From Dunaliella salina (taxonomy: Eukaryota; Chlorophyta; Chlorophyceae; Chlamydomonadales; Dunaliellaceae): a stretch of DNA of 34,626 bases. The position numbers were made by a program, and so were the translations under genes. Position 1 is the first letter of the stretch. Every line of letters begins with the position of its first letter. The DNA lies in contig MU070206.1 in assembly GCA_002284615.2 (NCBI GenBank), forward strand, positions 18,615 to 53,240, read 5' to 3'. Shown one piece after another: positions 1 through 8,223 of the stretch. Below the pieces are notes generated by a model that was not told the DNA's origin, did not search any database, and was given only the letters and a program-made list of their open reading frames with translations.

Positions 1-42
<42 letters not shown>
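1..42. repeat. (CA)n microsatellite at the window edge
   Basis: The window opens inside a perfect CA run. It stops six bases before the ATGCAG that serves as the probable splice acceptor of the first exon, so it is best read as the 3' end of an intron. Confidence 0.95.
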
Positions 43-45
<3 letters not shown>

Positions 46-48
46 CAG

Positions 49-471
49 GAGGCAGCGGAGCTGGGCAATGCTGACCTGGACACACAGAAGGGAGGCGCCC
101 TGCGCGGCACCCCCGATCGCAGCTACAACCGAGTGTTTGGCAACACACTGTATGAGGAAGCACGTCGGCAGCTGGATGAGGAGCAGAGCCAGCAGCAGCA
201 AGATGACGTACACGCATCCCAGTATGGCCTTGGCTTCACAGCAGACCCTGTGAAGCCACACACTGCGTATTCTGTTGGCATGCCTGGCACTTTTGAGGAC
301 CATATGGACCATGGAGCATGTGCATCGGGGGGTGGGGATTTGGTGGACGAGGATGGTGATGGTGTCATGATTGGACCTGGCAGTCAAGGGGTGAGGACTG
401 GTTGGGGGAGCGGGCGGGCGGAGAGCATTCGGAGGAGTGTGCGGGACAGTCCTAGCGGCAGGGCAGCCCAG
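49..471 (+). CDS. Internal exon, probable N-terminal region of the tubby-like gene
   Basis: The exon is open for 141 codons, from an acceptor (ATGCAG directly after the CA run) to a donor (CCCAG then GTGGGT), and ends in phase 0. The peptide is polar and looks disordered: a Gln run (SQQQQDD), an acidic patch (DEDGDG) and a Gly/Ser/Arg-rich end. I recognise no domain. It is placed in the tubby-like gene because it has the same strand, lies upstream, and its phase-0 end fits the phase-0 start of the exon at 1721. N-terminal regions of tubby-like proteins are poorly conserved, so similarity cannot settle this. It could instead belong to a separate upstream gene. An ATG at 43 would give an open start, but the CA-run/AG context argues for an internal exon. 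Confidence 0.55.
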
Positions 472-504
472 GTGGGTTTGCTGCTTTGGTGGAACTTTTT
501 GTCT

Positions 505-800
505 GCTGGCTTGCATGCAGATTCGGAGTGGATCATGATGCAGGTGTGATGGGGTGGCTAAGAAATTTCGAATAGATCACGGTGCGAGTCTGATGGGGTG
601 GCGCGCAGGTTTGGAGTGGAAAATGGTGCAGGTGTGATGGGGTGGCGCGCAGGTTTGGAGTGTGTCATAATGCAGGTGTGATGGGGTGGCATGCAGATGT
701 GGAGTGGGTCATGGTGCAGGTGTGATGGGGTGGCATGCAGATGTGGAGTGGGTCATGGTGCAGGTGTGATGGGGTGGCATACAGATTTGGAGTTGATGGC
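505..800. repeat. 44-bp minisatellite in the first intron
   Basis: The string GATGGGGTGGC recurs at 548, 592, 636, 680, 724 and 768, exactly 44 bases apart each time. Units also share GCAGGT or GCAGAT, TTGGAGTG or GTGGAGTG, and GGTCATGGTGCAGGTGT. About 6.7 copies are present, starting about 30 bases after the exon donor. The short ORFs here are by-products of the repeat. Confidence 0.9.
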
Positions 801-1077
801 TGAAACTGAGTGCAGGTATGGTTTGGAACACTCATGGGCTTTGTTTGGAGCTTGCCGGCTCAGTGCTGACGCGTGCTCTTGGCCAGCATGTCCAAGCCTA
901 TACCACCCATGGCCTGTGCTGTCCAAGCATGTGGTGTACTATTGCCCAGCATTTCCAAGCATGTAATGCCAAAAAGTGTGCCTCTGAGGGACGGATGGCG
1001 ATGTCGGCCACTTACCCATTGTGTGCACCATTCCTCCTCAGCACCCCATCCTCCTTGAGAAGCATGGTCTGTGCCTA
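801..1077. other. Intron sequence without recognised content
   Basis: I see no exon, RNA or element here. There are two loosely similar phrases (CATGTCCAAGCCTATACCACC and later CATTTCCAAGCATG) but no clear repeat. Confidence 0.5.
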
Positions 1078-1480
1078 ACCCGCTGAAACGCAATTGTCAT
1101 GTTTGGACTAAAGTATCAATTAACCTTCATCTATCCGTTCTCTTCATGCATCGCTATTTGGGAATGTATAATGTAAACTAAAGAATCTATTTCAGGTTGG
1201 GTGATCAACACTAAACAATATGTCGGCAGTACCTTTTATATTGAATAAACTAAATAAATACTAAAGATAGAAACTCTCATAGGTATATTTGATTCAACCG
1301 CTAACTTCGGACTGTATCTCAAGCTTATGTGGTATTAGTTGTATCAATTGTATAAATTGTATTAGGTGTGTTAGTTACAGGTTCAAAGGCCGAGTCGGAA
1401 ATAGACCTAACTAACCTCATAAGATTCCTCGCGCTGCGCTTTCAGTTTCTGAGGATTATCTAAAGTTTACCCGCTGAAAC
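1078..1480. other. AT-rich island bounded by a 12-bp direct repeat
   Basis: The sequence ACCCGCTGAAAC occurs at 1078-1089 and 1469-1480. The similarity continues weakly downstream of both copies (TGTC.TGT.TGGA). The roughly 380 bases between are much richer in A and T than their surroundings and have no open frame. The repeat pair may be a target duplication or the two sides of an old duplication. A transferred organelle fragment is also possible; nothing seen decides. Confidence 0.5.
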
Positions 1481-1720
1481 ACTAATGTCGTGTGTGGATA
1501 AGAGATCCCACCGTTAGCCTTTTTTCTCTTAGGTTAGCGTTGTGTCAGTTGCCCTTCTGCTCGGATGAAGGTATAAAGGTGTTTTATGGTCGCTGCTGTG
1601 CCTTGTGCTTGTTGCCTTGGCTGGATCCTTCCCTTGCCTGGCCAAGCTCCATCCTCCCAAGCTCCATCTTGGGCAGCTTGCAGGAGACTGTACTGTGTGC
1701 CTGGTTGCTGGCTCATTCAG

Positions 1721-1789
1721 GCTGCTGGGAACATGGCGGACCCAGACAGTCCCCTCAGACAATCGCGGCAGGACAGCCATCGCTTGAAG
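1721..1789 (+). CDS. Exon, probable N-terminal region of the tubby-like gene
   Basis: A 23-codon exon lies between an acceptor (GGCTCATTCAG) and a donor (TTGAAG then GTGCGA), phase 0 at both ends. It contains MADPDSPLRQSRQDSHRLK. The basic, Gln-rich stretch recalls the start of animal tubby proteins, but only loosely. The ATG at 1733 could instead be the true start of the protein, which would leave the exon at 49-471 to another gene. The assignment rests on strand, order and phase. Confidence 0.5.
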
Positions 1790-1937
1790 GTGCGAACCAG
1801 CACTAGAGAGAAAATTTTCGGCGAGGTCTCTCCCTTTTTTCAGGTCCCTGTCCTCACATGCTTACATAAGTGTCCATGTTTTAATGTAGACGATTCAAGT
1901 CCTGTAATGCGGAGAATTTTGTTTCGAAAAATCACAG

Positions 1938-2041
1938 GCACGACGAAACAACCTGATGGCGGAGGAGGACGTAGAACCTGTTCAGGAGGACAGCCCTGTT
2001 TCTGACCAGAGCTCTTCCCGCAGAAGAGCAGGGAACACTGG
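1938..2041 (+). CDS. Exon, probable N-terminal region of the tubby-like gene
   Basis: The acceptor is AAATCACAG and the donor is ACTGG then GTGAGT, a near-consensus donor. In the phase set by the previous exon it reads ARRNNLMAEEDVEPVQ and then a Ser-rich, Arg-rich tail. It ends with two bases left over, which the exon at 4585 completes to a Gly codon. The acidic and Ser-rich composition fits a disordered linker before a tubby domain. Further exons between 2041 and 4585 cannot be excluded. Confidence 0.55.
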
Positions 2042-2304
2042 GTGAGTCCAATTGGTCTTCAGCAGATAAACATTTCATGTATGATCCAAAGTACGGCTGA
2101 ATGATTTTGTTCAAAAGGCCTCGTCAAGTTTTCAACAAGGTATGGTTTGAGCACCTCTGGTTTGTGATTTTTCTGCATGATGGTCAGCTCAAGTTGCACT
2201 GGTCCACAGTGTGGAAATCTTGCCCCTCACAGAGAAGACCATGAGTGTGAGGGATGTAAACAAGATGATGATGGCATGGCGAGGATCACAAATTATGGTC
2301 GGTT

Positions 2305-3187
2305 CAGGAGGCGTCAGGAAGCATAACTTTTGGACGTCACGTGTCAATCCACATAAAAATTGTATAATCGGAATCCTGAGATCGAGAGCTATCGATTGGT
2401 ATATATATGAGTCCAATCGGAGGGGGTGGGGGGGGGGGGGGGGGTTAGAGGGGGTTACGAGTTTTTGGGACCCCCCCTCCAGTTTTTTTCTGGGGCACTT
2501 TCTCGAACTTTTAAATATATCGTTAGATTCCTGGGCTCAACAACTGTCGATTGGCACCCTTTTCGTGCAAATTGAATAAAAGGCAGGGCAGCTACGGCTT
2601 ACTGGAAGTTTAACCAAATGGGCTTAGGCTAGCTGTGTTTGGATGGAGGACCTCAAGTGCCCACACTGCCCCAGGCAGTTTGGCAATAGGTTCAACAGGG
2701 ATACACATGCAGAGAAATGTCTGAACGAGAAGAAGGCAGGCAACAGGGCCAAGATTGGCCAGCAGAGCATGTTCAGCTTCTTCCAACAGGCCCCAGCGGA
2801 AAGCCCCATGCAAGCACCCATGCAAGCACCCATGCAAGCACAGCCACCAAATGCAGAGCCACAAGCAGCACCGGCACCTACAGCAGCAACTGCAGAATTT
2901 GGAAAGTAGCTGATTGGTACCCTTTCTGTCTGGATTGGGGCACTATTGGGGGGGCAGAGGCCATGCATGAGCTTCCGCATCTCAGTTTTTGCTCCATAAG
3001 TCTGTGGCAATCCAGTTTTTGGATGTTGTGAGTATGCAGATGGATGGGGAATTTGAAAAGGAGCAGATTGGTACCCTTTTTGACTGNAGAGGGGCACGGG
3101 AACATGGGTTTTGGGGGGGGGGGGTCAAGGGGGTCCAGCCCAAAAATTTGACGTGACGTCCTGTACTTTTTTTTTTGACGCCTCCTG
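2305..3187. mobile_element. 883-bp DNA transposon with terminal inverted repeats
   Basis: The outer ends are CAGGAGGCGTCA (2305-2316) and its exact reverse complement (3176-3187). A second inverted block, GGACGTCACGT, lies inside each end. The 7-mer GTCGGTT occurs directly outside both ends (2298-2304 and 3188-3194) and looks like a target-site duplication. Beyond it, AATTATG on the left and CATAATT on the right are reverse complements, so the empty site was a near-palindrome. Long G runs lie inside each end (about 2420-2443 and 3112-3124). A roughly 50-bp segment containing GATTGGTACCCTTT is repeated at about 2898 and 3050. The only convincing ORF is at 2643. A hAT-like or related cut-and-paste element is possible; no transposase core is seen. 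Confidence 0.8.
2643..2909 (+). CDS. Small C2HC zinc-finger protein with a PIP-box, carried by the transposon
   Basis: An 88-residue ORF begins MEDLKCPHCPRQFGNRF. Residues 6-26 form one zinc finger of the type C-x2-C-x12-H-x3-C. At residues 39-46 it has QQSMFSFF, which fits the PCNA-interacting consensus Q-x-x-(I/L/M)-x-x-(F/Y)-(F/Y), preceded by the basic Lys/Arg stretch usual for such motifs. After that comes a Pro/Ala/Gln-rich tail with three MQAP repeats. It may be a complete small protein or the first exon of a larger one, since GGAAA then GTAGCT at the stop could act as a donor. Binding to the replication clamp is inferred from the motif. Confidence 0.5.
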   Translation: MEDLKCPHCPRQFGNRFNRDTHAEKCLNEKKAGNRAKIGQQSMFSFFQQAPAESPMQAPMQAPMQAQPPNAEPQAAPAPTAATAEFGK

Positions 3188-3199
3188 GTCGGTTCATAA

Positions 3200-3649
3200 T
3201 TAAGGTGCATCATGCCAAACCGACACTATCAAAGGGAGAAAGAAAAAAGCTATATTACAAAAGCTGCATGTTTGCCCTATCTTGCCCAGGTTAGGTTCCA
3301 CCTCTGCTGGGAGCATTCTAAATGCACCTCTCTTTGGGGGGGGCAGCTCCGCAATTTCGTTGCCTATGTCATTCATACAACATCCACCGAAAGAGCCTGT
3401 GTCCTCGTTGGCAGCTTTTTTTTTACAGTTGAGGACAACAGGTGCATGTTCGGTGACCACGGGCAAGCGGCGGAAATGGGGCTTGTAAAAAGCGAATTGT
3501 TTGGGTTCTGTTGGCTCAAGCATCAGAACCCCTACAACAGGCTTGTCACGAGCCCCACTTCCATCGCTTGCCTCATGCACATGAATCCTCCTCTTGTTAT
3601 CATCTACCATGACAACAAGTGACAGCTCAACCGTCATGCGAATTTGCAC
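3200..3649 (-). CDS. Unidentified ORF inside a tubby-gene intron
   Basis: A 149-codon minus-strand ORF starts just outside the transposon. The central part (VELSLVVMVDDNKRRIHVHE, then VVGVLMLEPTEP) has a composition unlike intronic noise, with alternating hydrophobic strands and charged turns. No family was recognised. The last 30 residues become Phe-rich and probably run past a boundary. It could be a remnant of a mobile element or an exon of a nested gene. No promoter or polyadenylation signal was identified. Confidence 0.25.
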   Translation of the reverse strand: MQIRMTVELSLVVMVDDNKRRIHVHEASDGSGARDKPVVGVLMLEPTEPKQFAFYKPHFRRLPVVTEHAPVVLNCKKKAANEDTGSFGGCCMNDIGNEIAELPPPKRGAFRMLPAEVEPNLGKIGQTCSFCNIAFFFLPLIVSVWHDAP

Positions 3650-4217
3650 TGATGTCTACCATGCTAATAATCTTAAAGGGACATATGTTATTGCTTTAAG
3701 CACACAAGGTGCAACAGGTTTAATGCTTCCCCTTTTTTGTGGTCAGGGCGAAGCTTAAGGCTGCTTATTTTGTGAAAATTGAGTGCATAAAATCATGAAA
3801 GATTCAGCACGCTCTAGGAATGCAGAGAAGTCCGGTATGCCATACGGTGTGGAAGCTTCATTGGCTGTTAGGAGTCTGAGGTGCCCGGTTGTGAACTCAC
3901 AGTGCCCATGAGGTTCAAGCATACACGACTGAGCTTGAGCACTTGCGTTTGCGCTCGCCTTCTCCTCATCAGTTCAGCAAAGCATGTCTGTGGGACATAA
4001 GGTTCTGGGGTTGCACAGTCAGGTGGAGGAGGTAAAACACTGCCGATCTAGGTCCAAGTTGGCGGGGCCCATGCAAAATGGTGAATTGTTGTCATTTCTG
4101 ACAATTTTGGGGGCCTTTCCTTGAGGATATGCCCGATTAGTAGATCCAAAAAAAGGGCTCATATCATCTAGGCCTCTCAATAATTTAAAAAATAACTAAG
4201 CACCAAGGACGGATTGC
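3650..4217. other. Intron sequence without recognised content
   Basis: I see no convincing exon, RNA gene or repeat in this stretch. Confidence 0.5.
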
Positions 4218-4390
4218 AACATCAATTTTGCCTGACAGGGACAGGCATCGATGTCCGACACTGGAGGTGATGCATAAATGATGAAATACAACAAAAAATG
4301 TAACATAAATTCGACGAAAGTTATAATAGTAGAATGTAACATGAATTTTGCCATACAGCAGCGAGCATCAACGTCCAGCACTGGATGTAA
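4218..4390. repeat. Pair of 53-bp direct repeats, 120 bp apart
   Basis: The block beginning AACATCAATTTTGCC at 4218 recurs at 4338 as AACATGAATTTTGCC. It includes GGCATCGATGTCC versus AGCATCAACGTCC and ends in CACTGGAGGT versus CACTGGATGT. A weaker partial copy of the start (TGTAACATAAATTCGAC) lies between them. No coding meaning is evident. Confidence 0.75.
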
Positions 4391-4584
4391 GGTTGCAAAA
4401 AGGGGGTCGAGAAGTTGGCAAAAGAGGCTTCAAAGAAGGCTGAAGAGGCCCCAAAGAGGCTAATTGACCATCTTTTGCCACATGCTCAACCCTCTTTGCC
4501 CAACCCTAACTGGATGTAATGCAGTGACGTGATGCTGCTGCGGCGCTTGCTGGCAAAAAAGAGCTGCCGCTGTCGCATGTGCAG

Positions 4585-4711
4585 GGTGGAGGCCTCTGTG
4601 TGGGAGGGCCAGCTGCAGCACTTGCTAGACCTGCAGCAGCGAGAAGAGTGCGTGCACCGTCCGGGGCCCATCGGGGGTGATCTCATCAAATGCTACATCA
4701 AGCGCAGCAAG
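4585..4711 (+). CDS. Tubby-like protein, exon opening the tubby domain
   Basis: The exon runs from an acceptor (CATGTGCAG) to a donor (AGCAAG then GTGAAG). It begins with one base that completes the codon left by the exon at 1938 and ends in phase 0. The second half, PGPIGGDLIKCYIKRSK, matches the start of the tubby domain, where a Pro-Gly turn leads into the first strand (C-x-I-x-R). The first half (EGQLQHLLDLQQREE) is a predicted helix. Two decayed copies of this exon lie downstream (4819-4923 and 5527-5600). Confidence 0.75.
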
Positions 4712-4818
4712 GTGAAGTGTTGTGCATGTGGGCACATGGATACAAGTTACAGGTTTACACAGAGAAGCCATGTGTTAAAGCTCATGACTGCTAGGCTAGG
4801 TGTTGTGCGTGTGGGTGC

Positions 4819-4923
4819 AGAGCTGCAGCACCAGGAGGAGTGCGTGCGCTGACCAGGGTCCTCTGGGGGTGATCTCATCCTATCCTGCATCGTGCGCAGC
4901 AAGGTGAAGTGTTGTGCATGTGG
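4819..4923 (+). pseudogene. Decayed tandem copy of the tubby-domain first exon (copy 2)
   Basis: The block repeats the end of the exon at 4585 and the start of its intron: CTGCAGCAC, GAGGAGTGCGTG, GGGGGTGATCTCATC, CGCAGCAAG then GTGAAGTGTTGTGCATGTGG. In the matching frame it reads SGGDLILSCIVRSK, but a TGA (4850-4852) stands where the functional exon has an Arg codon. The donor context is preserved and a TG run follows within 40 bases. Confidence 0.75.
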
Positions 4924-4954
4924 AGGGTTGGCCGATTCCATGTACGTGCGTGTG

Positions 4955-4956
<2 letters not shown>

Positions 4957-5000
<44 letters not shown>
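4957..5000. repeat. (TG)n microsatellite
   Basis: A run of TG follows the copy-2 exon remnant. Confidence 0.95.
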
Positions 5001-5002
<2 letters not shown>

Positions 5003-5049
5003 CATATATACTATACATAATATGTAGTATATACTGTATATATTATACT

Positions 5050-5103
5050 ATCCTGTGTATATAACTATACTATATATATATATACAGTATAGTTATATAC
5101 ACA

Positions 5104-5107
<4 letters not shown>
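5050..5107. repeat. Perfect 22-bp inverted repeat with an AT loop
   Basis: The arms at 5050-5071 and 5086-5107 are exact reverse complements (start ATCCTGTGTATA, end TATACACAGGAT), separated by 14 bases of alternating A and T. A pure TA run (5106-5145) follows. The unit could extrude as a cruciform or fold as a hairpin in RNA. Confidence 0.9.
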
Positions 5108-5147
<40 letters not shown>

Positions 5148-5328
5148 TTACATAGTATGTAGAATAGTATGAAGTAATAACTGTACTGGTGAACCCATAT
5201 CTTTATGTATATAGGATAAATAAACCCATGTCTGGCTGCTAGCTTAAAGTTGCACTTGGATGGACGGCCTTCAGCATGCTGAATGCTGTCTAACAAAGTG
5301 CACTTTTAAGCCAGCAGCAAGATATTGC

Positions 5329-5331
5329 ACA

Positions 5332-5407
<76 letters not shown>
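5329..5407. repeat. (CA)n microsatellite
   Basis: About 40 CA units, interrupted once near the start. Confidence 0.95.
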
Positions 5408-5409
<2 letters not shown>

Positions 5410-5526
5410 ATGCCGAGACTATACCGGCGCCCTGTTCGTCAAATGATAATAATATATGTATGTATGTATACCTGATGTGCAGAACAAATTAAAATGGATT
5501 TGGCCAACCCTATGCATGTAAGTACA

Positions 5527-5600
5527 GAGCTGCAGCAGTGCGAGGATGGCGTGCACTAGCCAGGTCCCATCCAATGCTGCGTCCAACGCACCCTCATGAG
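5527..5600 (+). pseudogene. Decayed tandem copy of the tubby-domain first exon (copy 3)
   Basis: The shared phrases are GAGCTGCAGCAG, a GAGGAT..GCGTGCAC block, and CCAGGTCCCATC followed by GCGTCCAACGCA. A TAG (5557-5559) stands at the same codon that is TGA in copy 2 and CGT in the intact exon. The middle is shortened. A GT run begins within 40 bases, as after copy 2. Confidence 0.6.
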
Positions 5601-5619
5601 GTGGTAATGGTGGTGGTGG

Positions 5620-5621
5620 TG

Positions 5622-5712
<91 letters not shown>
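5620..5712. repeat. (GT)n microsatellite
   Basis: A long GT run, preceded by GGT triplets and followed by CGCGCG alternation. Such purine-pyrimidine alternation favours Z-DNA. Confidence 0.95.
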
Positions 5713-5716
<4 letters not shown>

Positions 5717-5969
5717 CACGCGCGCACGTTTGTGCGCACGCAAAATATTGGACACTTCATTTTCTCAAGAAGTGCGTGCCATGCATTGCAAAGGCTTGCT
5801 TATCTGGACAAGGGGAATGGCTTGGAGGTGTTGAGGCCCACCTTGATTCTGTTGCAATTTCGCTTGGAGCATCTTTCCGTTGACCTTCAGTGTCACCATT
5901 GCGTGGCATGGTAACCCAAAGGGTGGAGATGCTTGCAATCATTGCTGGATGTCAACTCTGCTTCATTAC

Positions 5970-6445
5970 TGCTGTCGTCGTCGTCGTCATCATCATCATC
6001 ATCAAAGGCTCACATGTGCAAATAGCCAATTCTGAGATGCTAGCAGCCATCACTGATCATCGATGCTAATCACTGATGACAATTATCATTATCATCACTG
6101 CTAATCACTGTTAATCACTTTTATCACTGCTCATCACTGATGACAACCACTGCTAATCACCGATGACAATTGTCAACCTCATCACTGTCAGAATCAAATG
6201 GCTTGTGCTCGGCTCATCGAGAGCTGACAATCATTGCTGATCAGCATTTCTGACCAGCATCGTCTTCGTTATCGTCATCTGACAAATGCTTGGCCTGTCC
6301 TGAAATGCTGCAAGTCAGTGCTGGCCGGCATTTCTGACGGCCATCATCATCACCATCAGGCATGTGCTTAGCCTCTCCTGGATTGCTGACCAGGGTGCCA
6401 GTCTTTGATGCTTTCCTTGTTTGCTTACCATCGGTATTCCTGACC

Positions 6446-6491
<46 letters not shown>

Positions 6492-6515
6492 CCACCATCA
6501 TCATCATCTGGCATG
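5970..6515. repeat. Trinucleotide runs and a degenerate repeat of about 76 bp upstream of an acceptor
   Basis: GTC/ATC triplet runs lie at about 5974-6003 and 6448-6510. Between them, AATCACTGATGACAA-like phrases recur many times (6040-6180). The phrase (C/T)TGGCATGTGCTAAGCCCCTCCTGAATTGCTG and its variants occur at about 6276, 6353 and 6505, that is 77 and twice 76 bases apart. Long poly-His or poly-Met ORFs here are artefacts of the triplets. Confidence 0.75.
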
Positions 6516-6577
6516 TGCTAAGCCCCTCCTGAATTGCTGGCCAAGGAGCCATGCTTTGATTCCTTATGCAAGCGCAG

Positions 6578-6695
6578 GCTTTCTTAGGGCAAACCAAATA
6601 CCAGATGTTCCTCGAGAATGGGGACCTCTTCTTGCTGGCAGGACGCCTGCGGAAGAAGACCCAGAATTCGCACTATGTCATTTCTACGGACCCAG
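6578..6695 (+). CDS. Tubby-like protein, tubby-domain exon with the basic lipid-binding stretch
   Basis: The exon has a phase-0 acceptor (GCAAGCGCAG) and a donor (GACCCAG then GTGTGA) that leaves one base. It reads TKYQMFLENGDLFLLAG, then RLRKKTQNSHYVISTDP. This matches the best conserved tubby block: a Leu-Glu strand, F-L-L-A-G-R, a run of Arg/Lys, then S-N-Y-(L/V)-I-S-x-D-P. In animal tubby the basic residues here bind phosphatidylinositol 4,5-bisphosphate, and most of the charge is kept. Reading on past the donor also gives an open frame, but only the spliced form continues the family pattern. Confidence 0.9.
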
Positions 6696-6829
6696 GTGTG
6701 ATTGCTCTCGCCACGGAAGCGTTCACCGATAGTGTGCGATCCAATCCACTTGAAGGCAAAGGAGGCAGAGTTGTTGGGAAGTGTGGGGCATTTTTGGGGT
6801 TCTTTCTGTTGAGAGGGCATGTTTAATTG

Positions 6830-7060
6830 AGCTGATGATCCAGGTAGCCGTCCAGAAGTCTCCTTGAGAGTGTCATCCCAGGTGGTATTTTTTTGACAGA
6901 GAAAGGCTCACTGTCGCCTTGATGCATACCATGTCTTTGTGATGGAGCGGAGACGGCGATCAAGAGCCTCCATCATGCTGCAGAGCAGCTCAATGTACCA
7001 CAGGTGGCATCTGTAATGCCAAGAAGCCAACAGGCACAGCCGTTGGATTAGGTTTGCCAC
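6830..7060. other. Intron sequence without recognised content
   Basis: No exon or repeat is evident between the donor at 6695 and the pyrimidine-rich tract that follows. Confidence 0.4.
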
Positions 7061-7061
7061 G

Positions 7062-8221
7062 CCTTGCTATGCCCCCTGCCATCCCCCTCTTCCCTTGACT
7101 ATTCAGTCGATGTACCCTTTTGCCATGTCCCCTGCCATCCTCCTCTTCCATGTGCGCTTCAGTCAATACACCCTCTTCCATTCGTGGTGCAGTCGATGAA
7201 ACAGTGATGTCTTCTGAGAAGCCTGGCTGCTTTATAGCTGGTCCCTGTACCTGGAGGCATTTGTCACGATGCCCGGTACTGGTGCGCATTTCGTGCAATG
7301 TGCCCCGCTGATGTCGGCAAACCTCTGCTGTGCTTCTCCCATAAATTCGCTGCTGATGCACTGCCCTCGACTGTCCAACACGTCATTGCCCCTCTCAGTC
7401 TCCCTCTCCATGCGCTGACACTGGTCTCCTTGCCTTTCGCTCTTTCCCTCCGGCACTGCTGCCAATGCATCGCCCCTCGATGTCTCACGTGCCGCTCCTT
7501 AACGTCAGTGTAACCTACCATCCCCCAAAGTCTCATGCACCGATCCTCAGTGTCTCGCACACCTGCCCCTCAACATCTCAAGCACTGGCCCTGAACCGTC
7601 TCAAGCACTGGCCCACAATGTCTCATGTGCCCCTCCATGTCTCACGCATCCATCGCCCCTCAATGCCTCATGCATCGCCTTTGATTGCCCTCCCGCAAAG
7701 TACCACCCGCTGAGTATGCCCCTGATGCACTGCACCTAATTCTCTTTCCACCCTCTTCCCCCTTTTCAGGGACTGTCCCGCACTGCGTTGTCCTTCAAGC
7801 CTCTTGCCCCCTGCTCTGCCCCTCAGCGCGCTCCTGAAACACTGATGAACCGACCCTGATTCTTGTGTGACCCCACCTTGCTCTGCAGCGCAATGCTCTG
7901 GCTCTGGTGTCTTTTGCTCCTGCACTGCCCCTCAGCGCGCTCCTGATGCGCGGAACCTGATTCTGCTTTTGCCTCACGCACACGCCTCCGCAATGCCCTT
8001 GACCTTCGCATCTCTTGCCCCTGCACTGCCCTAGAGCATGCTCCTGATGCACAAATCCTGATTCTGCTATCGTTTTCAGCACACTGCTGTGCAATACTCT
8101 GACCCATGGGTCATTTGCCCCCTGTGCTTTGCTCCTGATCCTCGCCCCGCACCCGATTCACTGTTTCACAATCCACTGTCCCTACCGTCTTGTGCCCCAT
8201 GCACTGCCCCTGGTGTACTGC
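7062..8221. repeat. 1.1-kb pyrimidine-rich degenerate repeat tract ending at a splice acceptor
   Basis: The + strand is dominated by C and T. Phrases such as TGTCTCATG, CACTGCCCCT, CTCAGCGCGCTCCTGATGC and CTGATTCT(G/T) recur irregularly. The tract runs to the acceptor at 8221-8223. The many ORFs on both strands are shadows of the composition. Confidence 0.65.
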
Positions 8222-8223
8222 AG

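Noticed and set aside
1078..1480. A tRNA-like phrase (GGTTCAAAGGCCGAGTCGG) considered as a tRNA or SINE head.
   Set aside because: No acceptor stem, D-arm or complementary 3' end could be found around it.
5260..5914. ORFs encoding poly-His-Thr or poly-Cys-Val through CA and GT runs (also at 12887-13936 and 15575-16059).
   Set aside because: They are translations of dinucleotide repeats in introns, and some run through the assembly gap.
6241..6597. Poly-Met and poly-His ORFs.
   Set aside because: They are produced by the ATC/CAT triplet runs; the region is the intron before the exon at 6578.
6696..6826. Open frame continuing past the tubby exon (…EAFTDSVRSNPLEGKG).
   Set aside because: It superficially repeats the V-R-S-N of tubby proteins, but splicing at GTGTGA (6696) to 8224 gives the full motif in the right order, and the family does not have the segment twice.
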